The notes: generated by a model from the letters alone, not told the origin. 64,000 nucleotides of DNA from Bacteroidota bacterium (GCA_016721765.1 JADKHO010000004.1:186001-250000), one strand, 5' to 3'; positions 26,667 to 36,328 are shown, numbered from the stretch's first letter. Numbers and translations: made by a program.

Positions 26667-27704
26667 ATGAATTTTTTATCCAATACCAATACAAAATATC
26701 CGGGCGCTCCATTTATCATTGCCGAAATGAGCGGTAACCACAATCAATCGCTCGAAAGAGCTTTGCAAATTGTGGATGCAGCAGCTGCATGCGGAGTTAA
26801 TGCTTTAAAATTGCAAACCTATACTGCCGATACTATGACCCTGAAAGGGGCTTATGTGATTGATGATCCAAAGTCGCTGTGGTATGGAAAAGAGTTGCAC
26901 GATTTGTACAAAGAAGCCTACACCCCTTGGGAATGGCACAAAGCGATTTTCGACCGTGCGCATGAAAAAGGTATCCTGTGCTTTAGTTCTCCTTTTGATG
27001 AAAGCGCTGTAGACTTTTTGGAAAGCCTGAATTGTCCCATTTATAAAATTGCTTCGTTTGAGAATACCGACCATCCTTTGCTTATTAAAGTTGCAAAAAC
27101 CGGCAAACCAATCATTATGTCGACTGGTGTGGCTCGCTTAGAAGATATTCTTGAATCGGTGGGGATTTTGCGGGCTAATGGCGCAAAAGACATTACTCTT
27201 TTAAAGTGTACCAGCACCTATCCATCTACTCCCGAAAATACCAATTTGCTTACTATTCCTATGTTTCAGCAGGTGTTTAACTGCACAGTTGGTTTATCGG
27301 ATCATACCATGGGTATTGGTGCTTCGGTTGCTGCTGTGGCTTTGGGTGCGAAGGTAATTGAAAAGCATTTTTGTTTGAGCCGTGCCGAAGGTGGCGTAGA
27401 TTCAGCCTTTTCGCTGGAGCCCGAAGAATTAAAAAGCTTGGTTGTGGAATGTGAGCGTGCCTATTTAGCTTTAGGTACTGTGCAATTTGGGATTCAGGAA
27501 GCAGAGAAAAAAAATGTGTTTTACAAGCGCTCCATTTATGTTTCGGAGGATATAAAAGCAGGTGAAGCCATTACAGAGCAAAACACTCGCATTGTGCGCC
27601 CCGGCAATGGCATAGAACCAAAATATTATGCCGAATTAAAAAATAAAAAAGTAATTAAAGACATTAAAAAAGGCAGCCCTTTAACTTGGGAATATATTTT
27701 TTAA
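26667..27704 (+). CDS. pseI: Pseudaminic acid synthase (PseI, NeuB family)
   Basis: The 345-residue enzyme condenses the free 2,4-diacylamino-trideoxy-altrose with PEP. It has the NeuB TIM barrel (FIIAEMSGNHNQS, LKLQTYTADTMT, YKIASFENTDHPL, GLSDHTMG, EKHFCLSRAEGGVDSAFS) and a C-terminal SAF antifreeze-like domain from about residue 285. The WYGKELHDLYKEAYTPW segment favours PseI over sialic or legionaminic acid synthases. It starts 9 bp after the deacetylase gene. Confidence 0.94.
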   Translation: MNFLSNTNTKYPGAPFIIAEMSGNHNQSLERALQIVDAAAACGVNALKLQTYTADTMTLKGAYVIDDPKSLWYGKELHDLYKEAYTPWEWHKAIFDRAHEKGILCFSSPFDESAVDFLESLNCPIYKIASFENTDHPLLIKVAKTGKPIIMSTGVARLEDILESVGILRANGAKDITLLKCTSTYPSTPENTNLLTIPMFQQVFNCTVGLSDHTMGIGASVAAVALGAKVIEKHFCLSRAEGGVDSAFSLEPEELKSLVVECERAYLALGTVQFGIQEAEKKNVFYKRSIYVSEDIKAGEAITEQNTRIVRPGNGIEPKYYAELKNKKVIKDIKKGSPLTWEYIF

Positions 27705-27755
27705 ATCCTGTCAAAGCCATACTAATTAATCCTACTACCTAGAATTCTGCTGTTC

Positions 27756-29603
27756 ATGTCCTTGTTTTTAGTAACTGATAACCTTCCTCATTTTCGTGCT
27801 TCTGATGCTCCTTTTAAGTTGTATTACCACGATTGTTATATCAAGGAGCAGCAGGGTTTTTTGCAAACAAGTATCGACCAATTTAACTTTACCTCAGCTA
27901 CAACCATTGAGTTTAAAGCGGCCGGTGCGATGCATGAGGAGCTTGAAAAAGTGTTTCTGAGTTTACCGATTGATTTATTTGTTCCCAATAAATATTTGCT
28001 TGGACTCAGTAAACGGGATCAGTTGTACGCTTATTTTTACGACTACTTTAAAAAATATGTATTGCTCAAATATATGTTTTTACTCATGCTGGAGCAATTT
28101 GTGGCAGCTTTCGCAAAGGAGATTGACAGCAATCAGCTGCACCTGGAACTGAGTAGCGATTTAAAAATAATTGTTCCTGAACTGGCTAATCGCTTTCCAA
28201 ACTTTACTGTAAGTTCAAACTTTTACGATAGCAGCATCATTCGAAAATACAATCCACGATTTGCGCGGATAAAGAAATTGGCTTATCCACTGTATGAGAC
28301 ACTTTTTTCACTTAAATCAAAAATAAAGCCGCGCATCAAAAGAGGTAAGTATCATTTCTTGTTGCTTACTTATGATGTTTCTTCGGATGCGCTTTTGCTT
28401 CAGCATTTTTTTGAATTGGTAAAAAACAGTTCAGATTTATCCTTGAGCATTGTTCAAATCGCAACCGGTATGGAAGCCAAGTTTAACTATAGTTTCCAGC
28501 CTTTTGCTTGCAGCAATATTGAGGTATTTCGCTTTGAGGAATTCCGAAAATATGCGCGTCAGAATAAAAATGAAAGCTTCTTTTCCATGCTCACCGAAAA
28601 ATTTTCTGTGTTTAAAAGCTTGGACGAAAACCTGCATTTTAAAGGCAGTGAATTGCATTATGAATGGATAAGTAATATGCTCGATAAAACAAATCCAAGC
28701 ATTTGTTATTACACCAATCAAGCCGAAATGGGCCGTGTTTTAGCGCATGTAGCGCGTCACAAAAACATTCCAAGTGTTTTTGTAGAATACTCTTTTACCT
28801 TCGATAGTCCGTTTCTTAAATCAAATATCCCTTTTACTGCCCGCGCCTGCATTAGTGCGCTCACAGCCACGAATTGGAAAAGAAACAACGATCCCTCCCG
28901 CTATGAACTTGTTTTGGGCTATTGCAAACATGATTTTTTATCTAAACGCAACCCTGACAAAATCCAATTTTCTGCAGAACATAACATAAATGCAAGTCAA
29001 AAAACTGTTTTATTTGCAAGCACATGGTGTTCGGGCAACAAAATATTTGACGATGAAAAAGCGAGCATAATTGATGGACTTTCCAAGACTTGCTATAAGA
29101 ACAATTGGAATTTAATTGTAAAAAAACATCCGGTTGAAGTTGATTTAATTGCCGATGAGGTGATTAAAAAGAATAATTATCCGAATCAAAAAGTATTTAC
29201 GAATGAGCAATTGTCGCTCTCGGATGCGGTGTTGCTCGCGGATTTTATGTGTTGTCAGAGTTCCAGTGCCATTTTAGATGCGGTGTATTTTGAAAAGCCC
29301 TTTGCGTTTATTTCGCTTACTTCGGGTGAGTCGTTGGCCGATTATTTATTTGCCGATAAGAAAAACAAAATTCATGAGTACCATCGTTTGGAGGAGTTAG
29401 AAGCTTTTTTGAATACACTATTTACAAACCCAGAAGCACTTAATGAAACGCTGAAAAACGCAAAAGCATTAAAACGTGAATTACTTTACCTTGCCGATGG
29501 AAATGCCTGCGGAAGACTCATCGATTTTTCGATGAAATTAGTGGATAAAGGCAGTTTGGATGCCGAAAGTTTAGTAGCATTGCAAATCGAAACCGTATAC
29601 TAG
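27756..29603 (+). CDS. Putative GT-B glycosyltransferase of surface polysaccharide
   Basis: The 615-residue protein has an N-terminal half without recognised motifs. Its C-terminal half has the pattern of CDP-glycerophosphotransferase or capsule-type GT-B enzymes: VLFASTWCSGNKIF, IVKKHPVEVD, then LLADFMCCQSSSAILDAVYFEKPFAFI, where the nucleotide-sugar phosphate site is expected. It begins 51 bp after pseI and ends 5 bp before the next methyltransferase gene. It could be the nonulosonate transferase; this is inferred from position only. Confidence 0.7.
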   Translation: MSLFLVTDNLPHFRASDAPFKLYYHDCYIKEQQGFLQTSIDQFNFTSATTIEFKAAGAMHEELEKVFLSLPIDLFVPNKYLLGLSKRDQLYAYFYDYFKKYVLLKYMFLLMLEQFVAAFAKEIDSNQLHLELSSDLKIIVPELANRFPNFTVSSNFYDSSIIRKYNPRFARIKKLAYPLYETLFSLKSKIKPRIKRGKYHFLLLTYDVSSDALLLQHFFELVKNSSDLSLSIVQIATGMEAKFNYSFQPFACSNIEVFRFEEFRKYARQNKNESFFSMLTEKFSVFKSLDENLHFKGSELHYEWISNMLDKTNPSICYYTNQAEMGRVLAHVARHKNIPSVFVEYSFTFDSPFLKSNIPFTARACISALTATNWKRNNDPSRYELVLGYCKHDFLSKRNPDKIQFSAEHNINASQKTVLFASTWCSGNKIFDDEKASIIDGLSKTCYKNNWNLIVKKHPVEVDLIADEVIKKNNYPNQKVFTNEQLSLSDAVLLADFMCCQSSSAILDAVYFEKPFAFISLTSGESLADYLFADKKNKIHEYHRLEELEAFLNTLFTNPEALNETLKNAKALKRELLYLADGNACGRLIDFSMKLVDKGSLDAESLVALQIETVY

Positions 29604-29608
29604 GAGCT

Positions 29609-30580
29609 ATGAAGTGCAGCGTTTGTGGGAATACTGAATTTGGCGAAACACTTTCTGTGAAGGAAATGATGTATGGGAAAGATGATTTTTTTACCTACAA
29701 AAGTTGCCTTACTTGCGATTCCCTCATTATTGAAAAAATTCCCGAAAATTTAGCTAGTTATTATCCTAACGATTATTATTCATTCACTATAAGTCGCGCC
29801 CTGCAGCGCTTTGGAGCAGTTAAGAGTTGGTTAATTAAAGTGCGCGATTTAAATTTTTATAAGGTAAAATCTTCCCTAATTGGAAAATGGTTAATTGCTG
29901 TTTTTCCCTTAACTGAAACCGAAATTCAATTTAAAGCCTATCAGTTTGCCTTCAAACAATGGGCAAAAAATGCAAAGAGTAAATTATTGGATGTAGGCAG
30001 TGGTAATGGTAATATCGTAAGGTATATGCAATCGGTTGGTTTTAAAGGTATCACAGGTATTGATCCCTTTATAGAGAAGGATATTTATTTGGATGCTGTT
30101 CCGGTTATTTTAAAAAAAGATATTTTTGAGTGGAATGAGCCGGTAGATGCAGTGATGATGAACCATTCTTTTGAACACATGTTGCGTCCAAAAGAAATCA
30201 TCGAAAAAATTGCAAGCATACTAAAGCCAGGCGGTGAATGCATGATACGAGTGCCGGTGCGCGGTGGTGGGTTTGATCGATACAAAGAACATTGGCTTTG
30301 TTTTGATGCACCTCGGCACCTCTTTTTAACGACCGAAAAAGGAATTCGTGAATTGATAAAAGGTACTGCCTTGGAATTTGTAAAAGTGGAATATGAAACC
30401 CCTCCGTATTACGCCATTGGAAGCGAGTTGATAAAAAAAGGCTATAGCTTTACGCGCATGGAGGATGCAGAAAAATTGCTTTCGAAGGAGGAAATTGAAA
30501 ATGCGAAGCAATTTACCGATACCATAAACAAAGAAAACAAGGGCGATGCAGCTGCCTATTATTTGAGAAAAAAAGCTTAG
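29609..30580 (+). CDS. Class I methyltransferase with N-terminal zinc-ribbon
   Basis: The 323-residue protein starts with CSVCGNTEFG and CLTCDSL, two CxxC pairs expected to bind zinc, followed by a YYPNDYYSF segment typical of sugar C-methyltransferase-like proteins. The SAM domain follows, with LLDVGSGNGNIVRYM near residue 127 and NHSFEHMLRPKEI. An AGGAG stretch lies just before the ATG, one of the few Shine-Dalgarno-like sites seen. The gene starts 5 bp after the preceding one. Confidence 0.9.
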   Translation: MKCSVCGNTEFGETLSVKEMMYGKDDFFTYKSCLTCDSLIIEKIPENLASYYPNDYYSFTISRALQRFGAVKSWLIKVRDLNFYKVKSSLIGKWLIAVFPLTETEIQFKAYQFAFKQWAKNAKSKLLDVGSGNGNIVRYMQSVGFKGITGIDPFIEKDIYLDAVPVILKKDIFEWNEPVDAVMMNHSFEHMLRPKEIIEKIASILKPGGECMIRVPVRGGGFDRYKEHWLCFDAPRHLFLTTEKGIRELIKGTALEFVKVEYETPPYYAIGSELIKKGYSFTRMEDAEKLLSKEEIENAKQFTDTINKENKGDAAAYYLRKKA

Positions 30581-30582
30581 TA

Positions 30583-31380
30583 ATGAATAGTGAAATAGAA
30601 CAATTAAGAGAAGAAATTTTTTGTACCCAGCTCGAATCGAGGATTTTTGCTGCCTATGTGAATTATGGTAAACTGGAACGCTGGATGCCCGGATTTTCGG
30701 ACCCAACTACAGAGGATAGTCATATTAAACGCTATCAATTTGCAACGCAATTTACTACCCAAAAAAAAGTGCTTGACATGGCATCGGGCTGTGGCAAAGG
30801 CTCGCATTACATTGCCACCGAAGGAAAAGCCCTTTCGGTGGATGGAATTGATTTGGATCCTGAAGCCATTCGTTATGCGACACATCGCTTCCCTGCAAGC
30901 AATTTAAATTTTAATGTGGGAGATGCCACTGCATTTGTGAAAGAAAATAAGTACGAGGTTATCATCAGTTTTGAAACCATCGAACATTTACCACAGATAA
31001 AAACCTATTTGCAAAACATTAATCGTTCACTTAGCCAAGATGGTATTTTTCTTGTGTCCACTCCAATTTCTGCTGTTGAGTTAGATGCAGCTCCTAAAAA
31101 CCCTTATCATGTGCAAGAATGGGGATTTGAGCGCTTTCAAGCGGAAGTTGCCGAGTACTTAACAATTAAAACCATTTACGTACAATTGTATCCCTTGCAA
31201 AATACTTCATTGCTATTTAGAATTGCTTCAAAACTAAAATCCGTAATGGGAATTCCACGACTTGCTGTTTCTAAATTTTCAACTATTTCAGCGTATGAAA
31301 AGCAATCGAAAAATTATTTCGAATCCGAATTTGGTAAGCGTCAAAAAGGCTATCAAATTTTAGTGTGCACTAAAAAGTAA
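30583..31380 (+). CDS. Class I SAM-dependent methyltransferase
   Basis: The 265-residue protein has motif I VLDMASGCGKGSHYIA near residues 62-77, an acidic post-motif DGIDLDPEAI and ISFETIEHLPQI. It begins 2 bp after the preceding gene's stop. It is the third methyltransferase of the cluster. A chain-capping role matching the Wzt C-terminal domain is plausible but unproven. Confidence 0.9.
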   Translation: MNSEIEQLREEIFCTQLESRIFAAYVNYGKLERWMPGFSDPTTEDSHIKRYQFATQFTTQKKVLDMASGCGKGSHYIATEGKALSVDGIDLDPEAIRYATHRFPASNLNFNVGDATAFVKENKYEVIISFETIEHLPQIKTYLQNINRSLSQDGIFLVSTPISAVELDAAPKNPYHVQEWGFERFQAEVAEYLTIKTIYVQLYPLQNTSLLFRIASKLKSVMGIPRLAVSKFSTISAYEKQSKNYFESEFGKRQKGYQILVCTKK

Positions 31381-31390
31381 AAATTGCTGC

Positions 31391-32269
31391 ATGGTTTCTA
31401 TTATCCTTGTCAATTATAATACTTACGCGTATACTGAAAAGTGTATTTCGTCGATATACGAGCATACACGCAATACCGCGTTTGAAATTATTGTTGTAAG
31501 TAATGGATGCAGCGACCGAAATATTAAAGAACTGTTAGACACGCACCCACTTATTCAACTCATTGAAAACAGCGAGAATCTTGGCTTCGCAAAAGCAAAT
31601 AACATAGGAATTAAGGCTGCTGGAGGCAAGCATGTATTGTTATTGAACAGTGACACAGAATTAAAAAACAATGCGGTAAATATTGCTCAAAACTGTCTAA
31701 ATGATCATCCTGATATAGGTGTAGTGAGCGCGCAATTGCAGTACCCCGATGGAAAGCTTCAGCATTGTTGTCAGAGTTTTCCTTCCATCATGGGCGAACT
31801 GCTTGAAACAACTCGCTTGTATAAATTATTTGACCGAGATAAAATTGCACGACGGTATTTAAATGCATTTTTAAACTTAAAGGAAAACACTTATTGTGAT
31901 TGGGTTTGGGGAACATTCTTTATGTTTCGATACGATGATTTAGAATTGCTGGAACAAAAAAAATTGAGTGAACGATTCTTCATGTATGGCGAAGACATGG
32001 AATGGTGCTATCAATTTATGCAAATTGGCTTAAAGGCTTACTATTGTGCCGATGCAAAAGTAGTACACCACTTAGGTAAAAGTGATTTTGGGTCAAACTC
32101 CAAAAAATTTGAAACCATAATTCGCAATGAAGTGCAATTCATTACAGCTTATAAAGGTGCACGCTATGCCTTTGCAGTGAGAATGCTACGTAGTTTTAAA
32201 TTTTTACTACAATCGATAAAAGATAAATCCTGCTTCCAGTTTGCAGTATTATACGCTAACACAAAATGA
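31391..32269 (+). CDS. Family 2 glycosyltransferase, rhamnosyltransferase-like
   Basis: The 292-residue GT-A enzyme opens with VSIILVNYNTYAYTEKC. It has the nucleotide-sugar region NLGFAKANNIGIKAAGGKHVLLLNSDTEL and an acceptor-side GEDMEWCYQF. These features match WbbL/RfbF-type transferases, though donor specificity cannot be read from sequence. Its stop overlaps the next start by 4 bp. Confidence 0.93.
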   Translation: MVSIILVNYNTYAYTEKCISSIYEHTRNTAFEIIVVSNGCSDRNIKELLDTHPLIQLIENSENLGFAKANNIGIKAAGGKHVLLLNSDTELKNNAVNIAQNCLNDHPDIGVVSAQLQYPDGKLQHCCQSFPSIMGELLETTRLYKLFDRDKIARRYLNAFLNLKENTYCDWVWGTFFMFRYDDLELLEQKKLSERFFMYGEDMEWCYQFMQIGLKAYYCADAKVVHHLGKSDFGSNSKKFETIIRNEVQFITAYKGARYAFAVRMLRSFKFLLQSIKDKSCFQFAVLYANTK

Positions 32270-33186
32270 ACGAAGCACTCATCACTATAATAATTCCAAC
32301 AAAAGACAGGCCTGCTGTATTTAACCGAACCATAGCTGCTGCGCTTGCTGCCGCTGAAAAAGCAAATGCCGAAATTATTGTAGTAAACGATTCAAAAACA
32401 GCAGAACCTATACTTCCTGAAAATGACGGTAGAATCCGTTTGGTAAACAATCCCAAGAGTGGTGTTGCTGCCGCCCGAAATTTAGGCGAATCCTTGGCAA
32501 GAACACCACTCCTACTATTTGTAGATGATGATATTGTTTTTGAGGCAACGCATTTGGAGTACACATTAAACTTCTTAAAACAACAGCCCAATAATTGTTT
32601 AAATCTGAATTGGGAATATCCACCCGAATTGATTGCAGCCTGCCAAAAAACTGCATTTGGAAGATTTATGATTGCGAACCAATTGGTAAGTTTAAAAGGC
32701 TGGAGAAGAGGTGAACCTTGGTTTGATGAGTTGTTTGAAGTCCCTTCGGGTGCAAGTTGTTTTTTAGGAATTACCCGTTCCAATTTTTTACGCTGTGAAG
32801 GCTACAACGAAGCTTTTCCACATTCGGGTTTTGAGGATTTTGAGTTTAATTCGAGGATGAAAAAAAATGGCATCAAAATATTTATAGAACCCAATCAAAC
32901 TGTGCTTCATAACGAAGTGGATAAATTAGATTTGCGTGTTTGGTTAAAGCGAAACTACCATGGTGCTAACACCATAAGAATTGGATTTGACATGGGATAC
33001 ACGCAGTTTGAAAATAAAACCCGAGGGTTGAAAAAATTCGCATATACCATACTTTCGCCTCTTGAACCCTTTATATTTAGGGCAGTTAATTTAATACCCA
33101 ATACCAAAATGTTTGATGGTATTAGCTTTAAAGGAATTCATTTACTTTTGGGAATCAATATTTTTAAAGGATATTTTCGAAAATAA
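32266..33186 (+). CDS. Family 2 glycosyltransferase
   Basis: The 306-residue GT-A enzyme has ITIIIPTKDRPAVFNRTI at the N-terminus, the metal-binding LFVDDDIVF, and GFEDFEFNSRM as catalytic-base region. A basic, weakly hydrophobic C-terminus may associate with the membrane. It is the last gene of the cluster and overlaps the previous transferase by 4 bp. Confidence 0.92.
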   Translation: MNEALITIIIPTKDRPAVFNRTIAAALAAAEKANAEIIVVNDSKTAEPILPENDGRIRLVNNPKSGVAAARNLGESLARTPLLLFVDDDIVFEATHLEYTLNFLKQQPNNCLNLNWEYPPELIAACQKTAFGRFMIANQLVSLKGWRRGEPWFDELFEVPSGASCFLGITRSNFLRCEGYNEAFPHSGFEDFEFNSRMKKNGIKIFIEPNQTVLHNEVDKLDLRVWLKRNYHGANTIRIGFDMGYTQFENKTRGLKKFAYTILSPLEPFIFRAVNLIPNTKMFDGISFKGIHLLLGINIFKGYFRK

Positions 33187-33227
33187 AAAAATTCGAATTG
33201 GCTTCTTTTAGGCAATAAAAAGGTCAA

Positions 33228-33662
33228 TTATTTTTGACTGGAAAGAAACATTTGTTCATACAACCAGAGCTCAGCTGAGCTTCTATCGGTAAAGAGTTTT
33301 GTGGGTTTAATCGGCTTTTCCACTTTCAAATAAAAATTTCCTATTATTTTTTGGGCAATGGATTGTATAACTATTGCCTCGGCAATGGAATAGCGTGAGC
33401 CACGGCCACTGGCAATATAATGACGGGAATCGGTATCTACACTTGAACCTAAGCCTGCAATTTTCATTACAGCTACCAAATTTCCGCCACTGAGTTTACC
33501 AATGGCATCAATTCCTTCCACCGTTTCTTTAAGGCTAAACATAAAATCGCTTATGGTAGATAGCACCACAATTCCGTCGCTTCGTAGCTCAATTTTGCTG
33601 TGCGACAATTGAATGCTGTCGAGAATGGTAATTTTATCACTTGATTGAGACGCTTCACTCAT
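33228..33662 (-). CDS. STAS/SpoIIAA-like small protein
   Basis: The 144-residue sequence (ELRSDGIVVLSTISDF, GNLVAVMKIAG, RYSIAEAIVIQSIAQKIIGNFYLKVEKP, LFTDRSSAELWLYEQ) has the alternating strand-helix order of STAS-like proteins found in Bacteroidota, where the final part resembles AELWL-type segments. The role is unknown. It converges with the glycan cluster, 41 bp from its last stop. Confidence 0.7.
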   Translation of the reverse strand: MSEASQSSDKITILDSIQLSHSKIELRSDGIVVLSTISDFMFSLKETVEGIDAIGKLSGGNLVAVMKIAGLGSSVDTDSRHYIASGRGSRYSIAEAIVIQSIAQKIIGNFYLKVEKPIKPTKLFTDRSSAELWLYEQMFLSSQK

Positions 33663-33883
33663 ACATAAATGAAAAATTATTACAACAAATTACATCAATT
33701 AAAAAATCAATTCCAATTATTAAGAGATTTTTTTTCTAAACTCATCGGCATTTTTATTGCATTAGTTGAAATGATATAAACTTTTTTTGAAATTCTATAA
33801 CATGCCTTTCGATTCATTCATGAATTTTGAGAATGAACTTCTGATGTTCAAATTAATCGCCTATAACCTTAAATTCTCATCGC

Positions 33884-34102
33884 ATGAAAGCAGATAAAAT
33901 CAGAGCACTTTCATTTGTGGATAAACATGAAACGTTGGTACTTAGTGGAAACAATTCCCTCTTTGAAATTGCAGCTCGCCTCAATAAAGACGCCGAGAAG
34001 CAATTAAATGAAGGTAACTTTGAACGGGCATTTAAAAGTAAAATGATTGCGAAAGAAATTCAAAAGTTAGCGAGTGAGAAACTACAAACGGCACTAAAAT
34101 AA
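33884..34102 (+). CDS. Small helical hypothetical protein
   Basis: The 72-residue protein is rich in K, E and A, and probably two or three helices with a TPR-like NEGNFERAFKSKMIAKEIQ segment. The ATG start is clear and codon use looks normal. No family is recognised, and it stands alone between divergent and convergent neighbours. Confidence 0.6.
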   Translation: MKADKIRALSFVDKHETLVLSGNNSLFEIAARLNKDAEKQLNEGNFERAFKSKMIAKEIQKLASEKLQTALK

Positions 34103-34119
34103 AAAGCCTGCCAACTGCA

Positions 34120-35067
34120 TTATTCCATTAATCCTCTACCCGTCTTTTTCAACTCTCCATTGGCCTTAAAATCAGCCAAGAGCTTATCTAAAATGCCGTT
34201 CACAAAAATCTGGCTTTTGGGAGTGCTGTAATTTTTTGAAAGTTCGATGTATTCGTTTAGGGAAACTTTGGTTGGGATGTTTGAAAAATTCAGAATTTCA
34301 GTAATGGCCATTTTCATGAGCAGCACGTCCATCATGGCAATACGCTCCACTTCCCAATTTTGTGTTTTTTCGCCAATTAGTTTTTCATAGGCTTGGTTGT
34401 TCAAAACTGTTTTTCGAAACAAATCTACCATGAATGCACGATCGTCTTTCTCATCCTTATATAAAGGCAGCAAAAAACTCTCCTCCGGCTTTGCTTCCTG
34501 AATTTGGCGTATGGTTTTAATGGCCATCGAAAAAGCCAAATCAAAATCATCGGTCCAAATAATGCTTTTTTCTTCAAAAAAATAGTTGAGTGGTTCAAAG
34601 TCTTCTAAAACAATCTTCACCACCTTGGCCATAAAATCACGGTCTTGAATAAAATTGCTTTCACCCAAACTCATATATTGGCTGTAAAGCTCACTGGCCT
34701 TCACTTCCAGAAAAATCTTTTTAATAAGCTCCTGTTCGTTGGCCCAAGAAATTTTATAGGTATTTATTGCCGTTTGAAAGGATTTATTGGCCGCAACTGC
34801 TGCACTTAATTTATTTTCGACAAACTTTGTATTGGGATTCAAGTCCTCTTTGGTGGGCAAACGCTTTAATTTTGCATCTTCCAATGTTTTAGCCGCATAA
34901 TCAGCCAGTTCAGGAACCAAGGAAAGAATAAAAATATAGAGTTCGTAAACCTTATCAATGCTGGCATGCAGTTGCCTCTCCGCCTTTTGCAAATCATTGT
35001 TATCTGCCTGAAAAAAGGCGTATAAGGCCTGCATTACTTTAATCCGTAAGTGTCGTCTGTTTAGCAT
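34120..35067 (-). CDS. nusB: Transcription antitermination protein NusB
   Basis: The 315-residue protein begins MLNRRHLRIKVMQALYAFFQ, the NusB RNA-binding arginine-rich start, and ends with the NusB core (RIAMMDVLLMKMAITEILNFSNIPTKVSLNEYIELSKNYS). Bacterial NusB is usually about 140 residues. The extra central 150 residues are the form usual in Bacteroidota. It lies 40 bp downstream of the amino-acid dehydrogenase gene on the same strand. Confidence 0.94.
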   Translation of the reverse strand: MLNRRHLRIKVMQALYAFFQADNNDLQKAERQLHASIDKVYELYIFILSLVPELADYAAKTLEDAKLKRLPTKEDLNPNTKFVENKLSAAVAANKSFQTAINTYKISWANEQELIKKIFLEVKASELYSQYMSLGESNFIQDRDFMAKVVKIVLEDFEPLNYFFEEKSIIWTDDFDLAFSMAIKTIRQIQEAKPEESFLLPLYKDEKDDRAFMVDLFRKTVLNNQAYEKLIGEKTQNWEVERIAMMDVLLMKMAITEILNFSNIPTKVSLNEYIELSKNYSTPKSQIFVNGILDKLLADFKANGELKKTGRGLME

Positions 35068-35107
35068 TAAATAAGGAAAAGAACGTGAGTGTAGTACTAA
35101 TAAGGTA

Positions 35108-36208
35108 TTATTTTGAGCTGGCTATTTTATCTGATATACGCTTTTTAGCCATAATCTTAGCCGCTTCAATGGTAGTGATATTCTCCGCCTTTGCTTTCTT
35201 CAAAATTTCGGAGGTTACATCGTATATTTTTTCTGCTTGCGCCAAGGCCTTTTCACGGTTGTATCCATGCAATTCGGAATACACGTTGATTAATCCACCT
35301 GCATTAATTAAAAAATCAGGTGCCCAGATGATGCCTCTGTCTTTGCAAATGTTACCGTGTACTACTTCATCCCACAACTGGTTGTTTGCAGCTCCTGCGA
35401 TGATAGAGCATTTTAATTTTGGTAAGGTCTCGGAGTTAACTGTTCCGCCTAGAGCGCAAGGAGCATAAATGTCCATATCCACGTCGTAAGCTTTATCGGC
35501 ATCCACAATTGTTGCGCCGGTCTCCGCGCTCAATTCTTTTAATCGCTCTAAGTTAATATCGGTAATACTTACAATTGCATTTTCTTTTTTCAATAAGCGA
35601 ATCAGGTTTTCACCTACATGACCCACACCTTGCACCATAATTTTTTTACCGCTAAGGCTATCATTTCCCCACATTTCTTTTGCACTGGCTTTCATCCCCA
35701 TGTAAACCCCTAGAGCAGTAACCGGAGAGGGATCTCCACCTCCACCCATCGTTTCGGGCAAACCGGTAACATAATTGGTTTCCATTTTCACGTATTCCAT
35801 GTCTTTGGTACCAATTCCAACATCTTCAGCAGTAATATATTTCCCGCCAAGACTATTTACAAACTGGCCGAATTTGCGCATTAACGCTTCATTTTTCATG
35901 GTTTTAGAATCACCAATAATAACAGCCTTTCCACCACCCAAATCCAAACCCGAAATAGCTGCTTTATAAGTCATCCCGCGTGAAAGGCGCAGCACATCTG
36001 TTAGCGCTTGCTCTTCATTTTCGTAAGCCCACATACGTGTTCCGCCCAAGGCAGGTCCAAGTACAGTATTGTGAATGGCAATAATTGCCTTTAATCCGGT
36101 AGCATTATCATTGCAAAAAACTACTTGCTCATGATTGTGAATTGACATTTGTGATAGAACCATTTTTTTTTCGGTATTTGTTTCAACTATAGGGTTTGTT
36201 AAAGCCAT
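35108..36208 (-). CDS. Leu/Glu/Phe/Val-family amino acid dehydrogenase
   Basis: The 366-residue NAD-dependent enzyme oxidatively deaminates an amino acid to its 2-oxo acid. It has GGTRMW, MTYKAAISGLDLGGGKAVI with the catalytic lysine region, the Rossmann motif VQGVGHVGENLIRLL and the C-terminal FLINAGGLINVYSEL. Length and motifs fit leucine dehydrogenase better than hexameric glutamate dehydrogenase. A near-perfect promoter lies at 36298-36328, leaving a leader of about 80 bases. Confidence 0.92.
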   Translation of the reverse strand: MALTNPIVETNTEKKMVLSQMSIHNHEQVVFCNDNATGLKAIIAIHNTVLGPALGGTRMWAYENEEQALTDVLRLSRGMTYKAAISGLDLGGGKAVIIGDSKTMKNEALMRKFGQFVNSLGGKYITAEDVGIGTKDMEYVKMETNYVTGLPETMGGGGDPSPVTALGVYMGMKASAKEMWGNDSLSGKKIMVQGVGHVGENLIRLLKKENAIVSITDINLERLKELSAETGATIVDADKAYDVDMDIYAPCALGGTVNSETLPKLKCSIIAGAANNQLWDEVVHGNICKDRGIIWAPDFLINAGGLINVYSELHGYNREKALAQAEKIYDVTSEILKKAKAENITTIEAAKIMAKKRISDKIASSK

Positions 36209-36297
36209 GACTGAAGGGTGTTTTGGTTAGATTTTATTTCTCTGATTTGTATGGAGAAAATGCCCTGCTTTATTCTGTTTTTTTTATTAAGACGGCA

Positions 36298-36328
36298 CAA
36301 AAGTAGGTTTATTTTTTAATGCCACAAA
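36298..36328 (-). promoter_or_regulatory. Consensus Bacteroidota promoter for the amino acid dehydrogenase gene
   Basis: On the minus strand TTTG, exactly 19 bases, then TACTTTTG matches the TTTG-N19-TAnnTTTG arrangement of the primary Bacteroidota sigma factor without mismatch. It is one of the two best promoters in the window. Confidence 0.8.

Larger units (their letters stand above)
17636..33186 (+). other. ABC-transporter-dependent surface-glycan cluster with a pseudaminic-acid-type pathway
   Basis: Fourteen genes read on the plus strand: exporter (wzm, wzt), nonulosonate synthesis (pseB, pseF-like, pseG, pseI), modification (formyltransferase, PIG-L deacetylase, three methyltransferases), a WbqC-like protein and three putative glycosyltransferases. 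Many junctions overlap or are only a few bases apart. There is no flippase or Wzy-type polymerase, consistent with ABC export. The run is broken by an antisense gene and repeats at 23.9-25.3 kb. A DegT-type PseC is not encoded here. Product identity is inferred from gene families. Confidence 0.85.
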
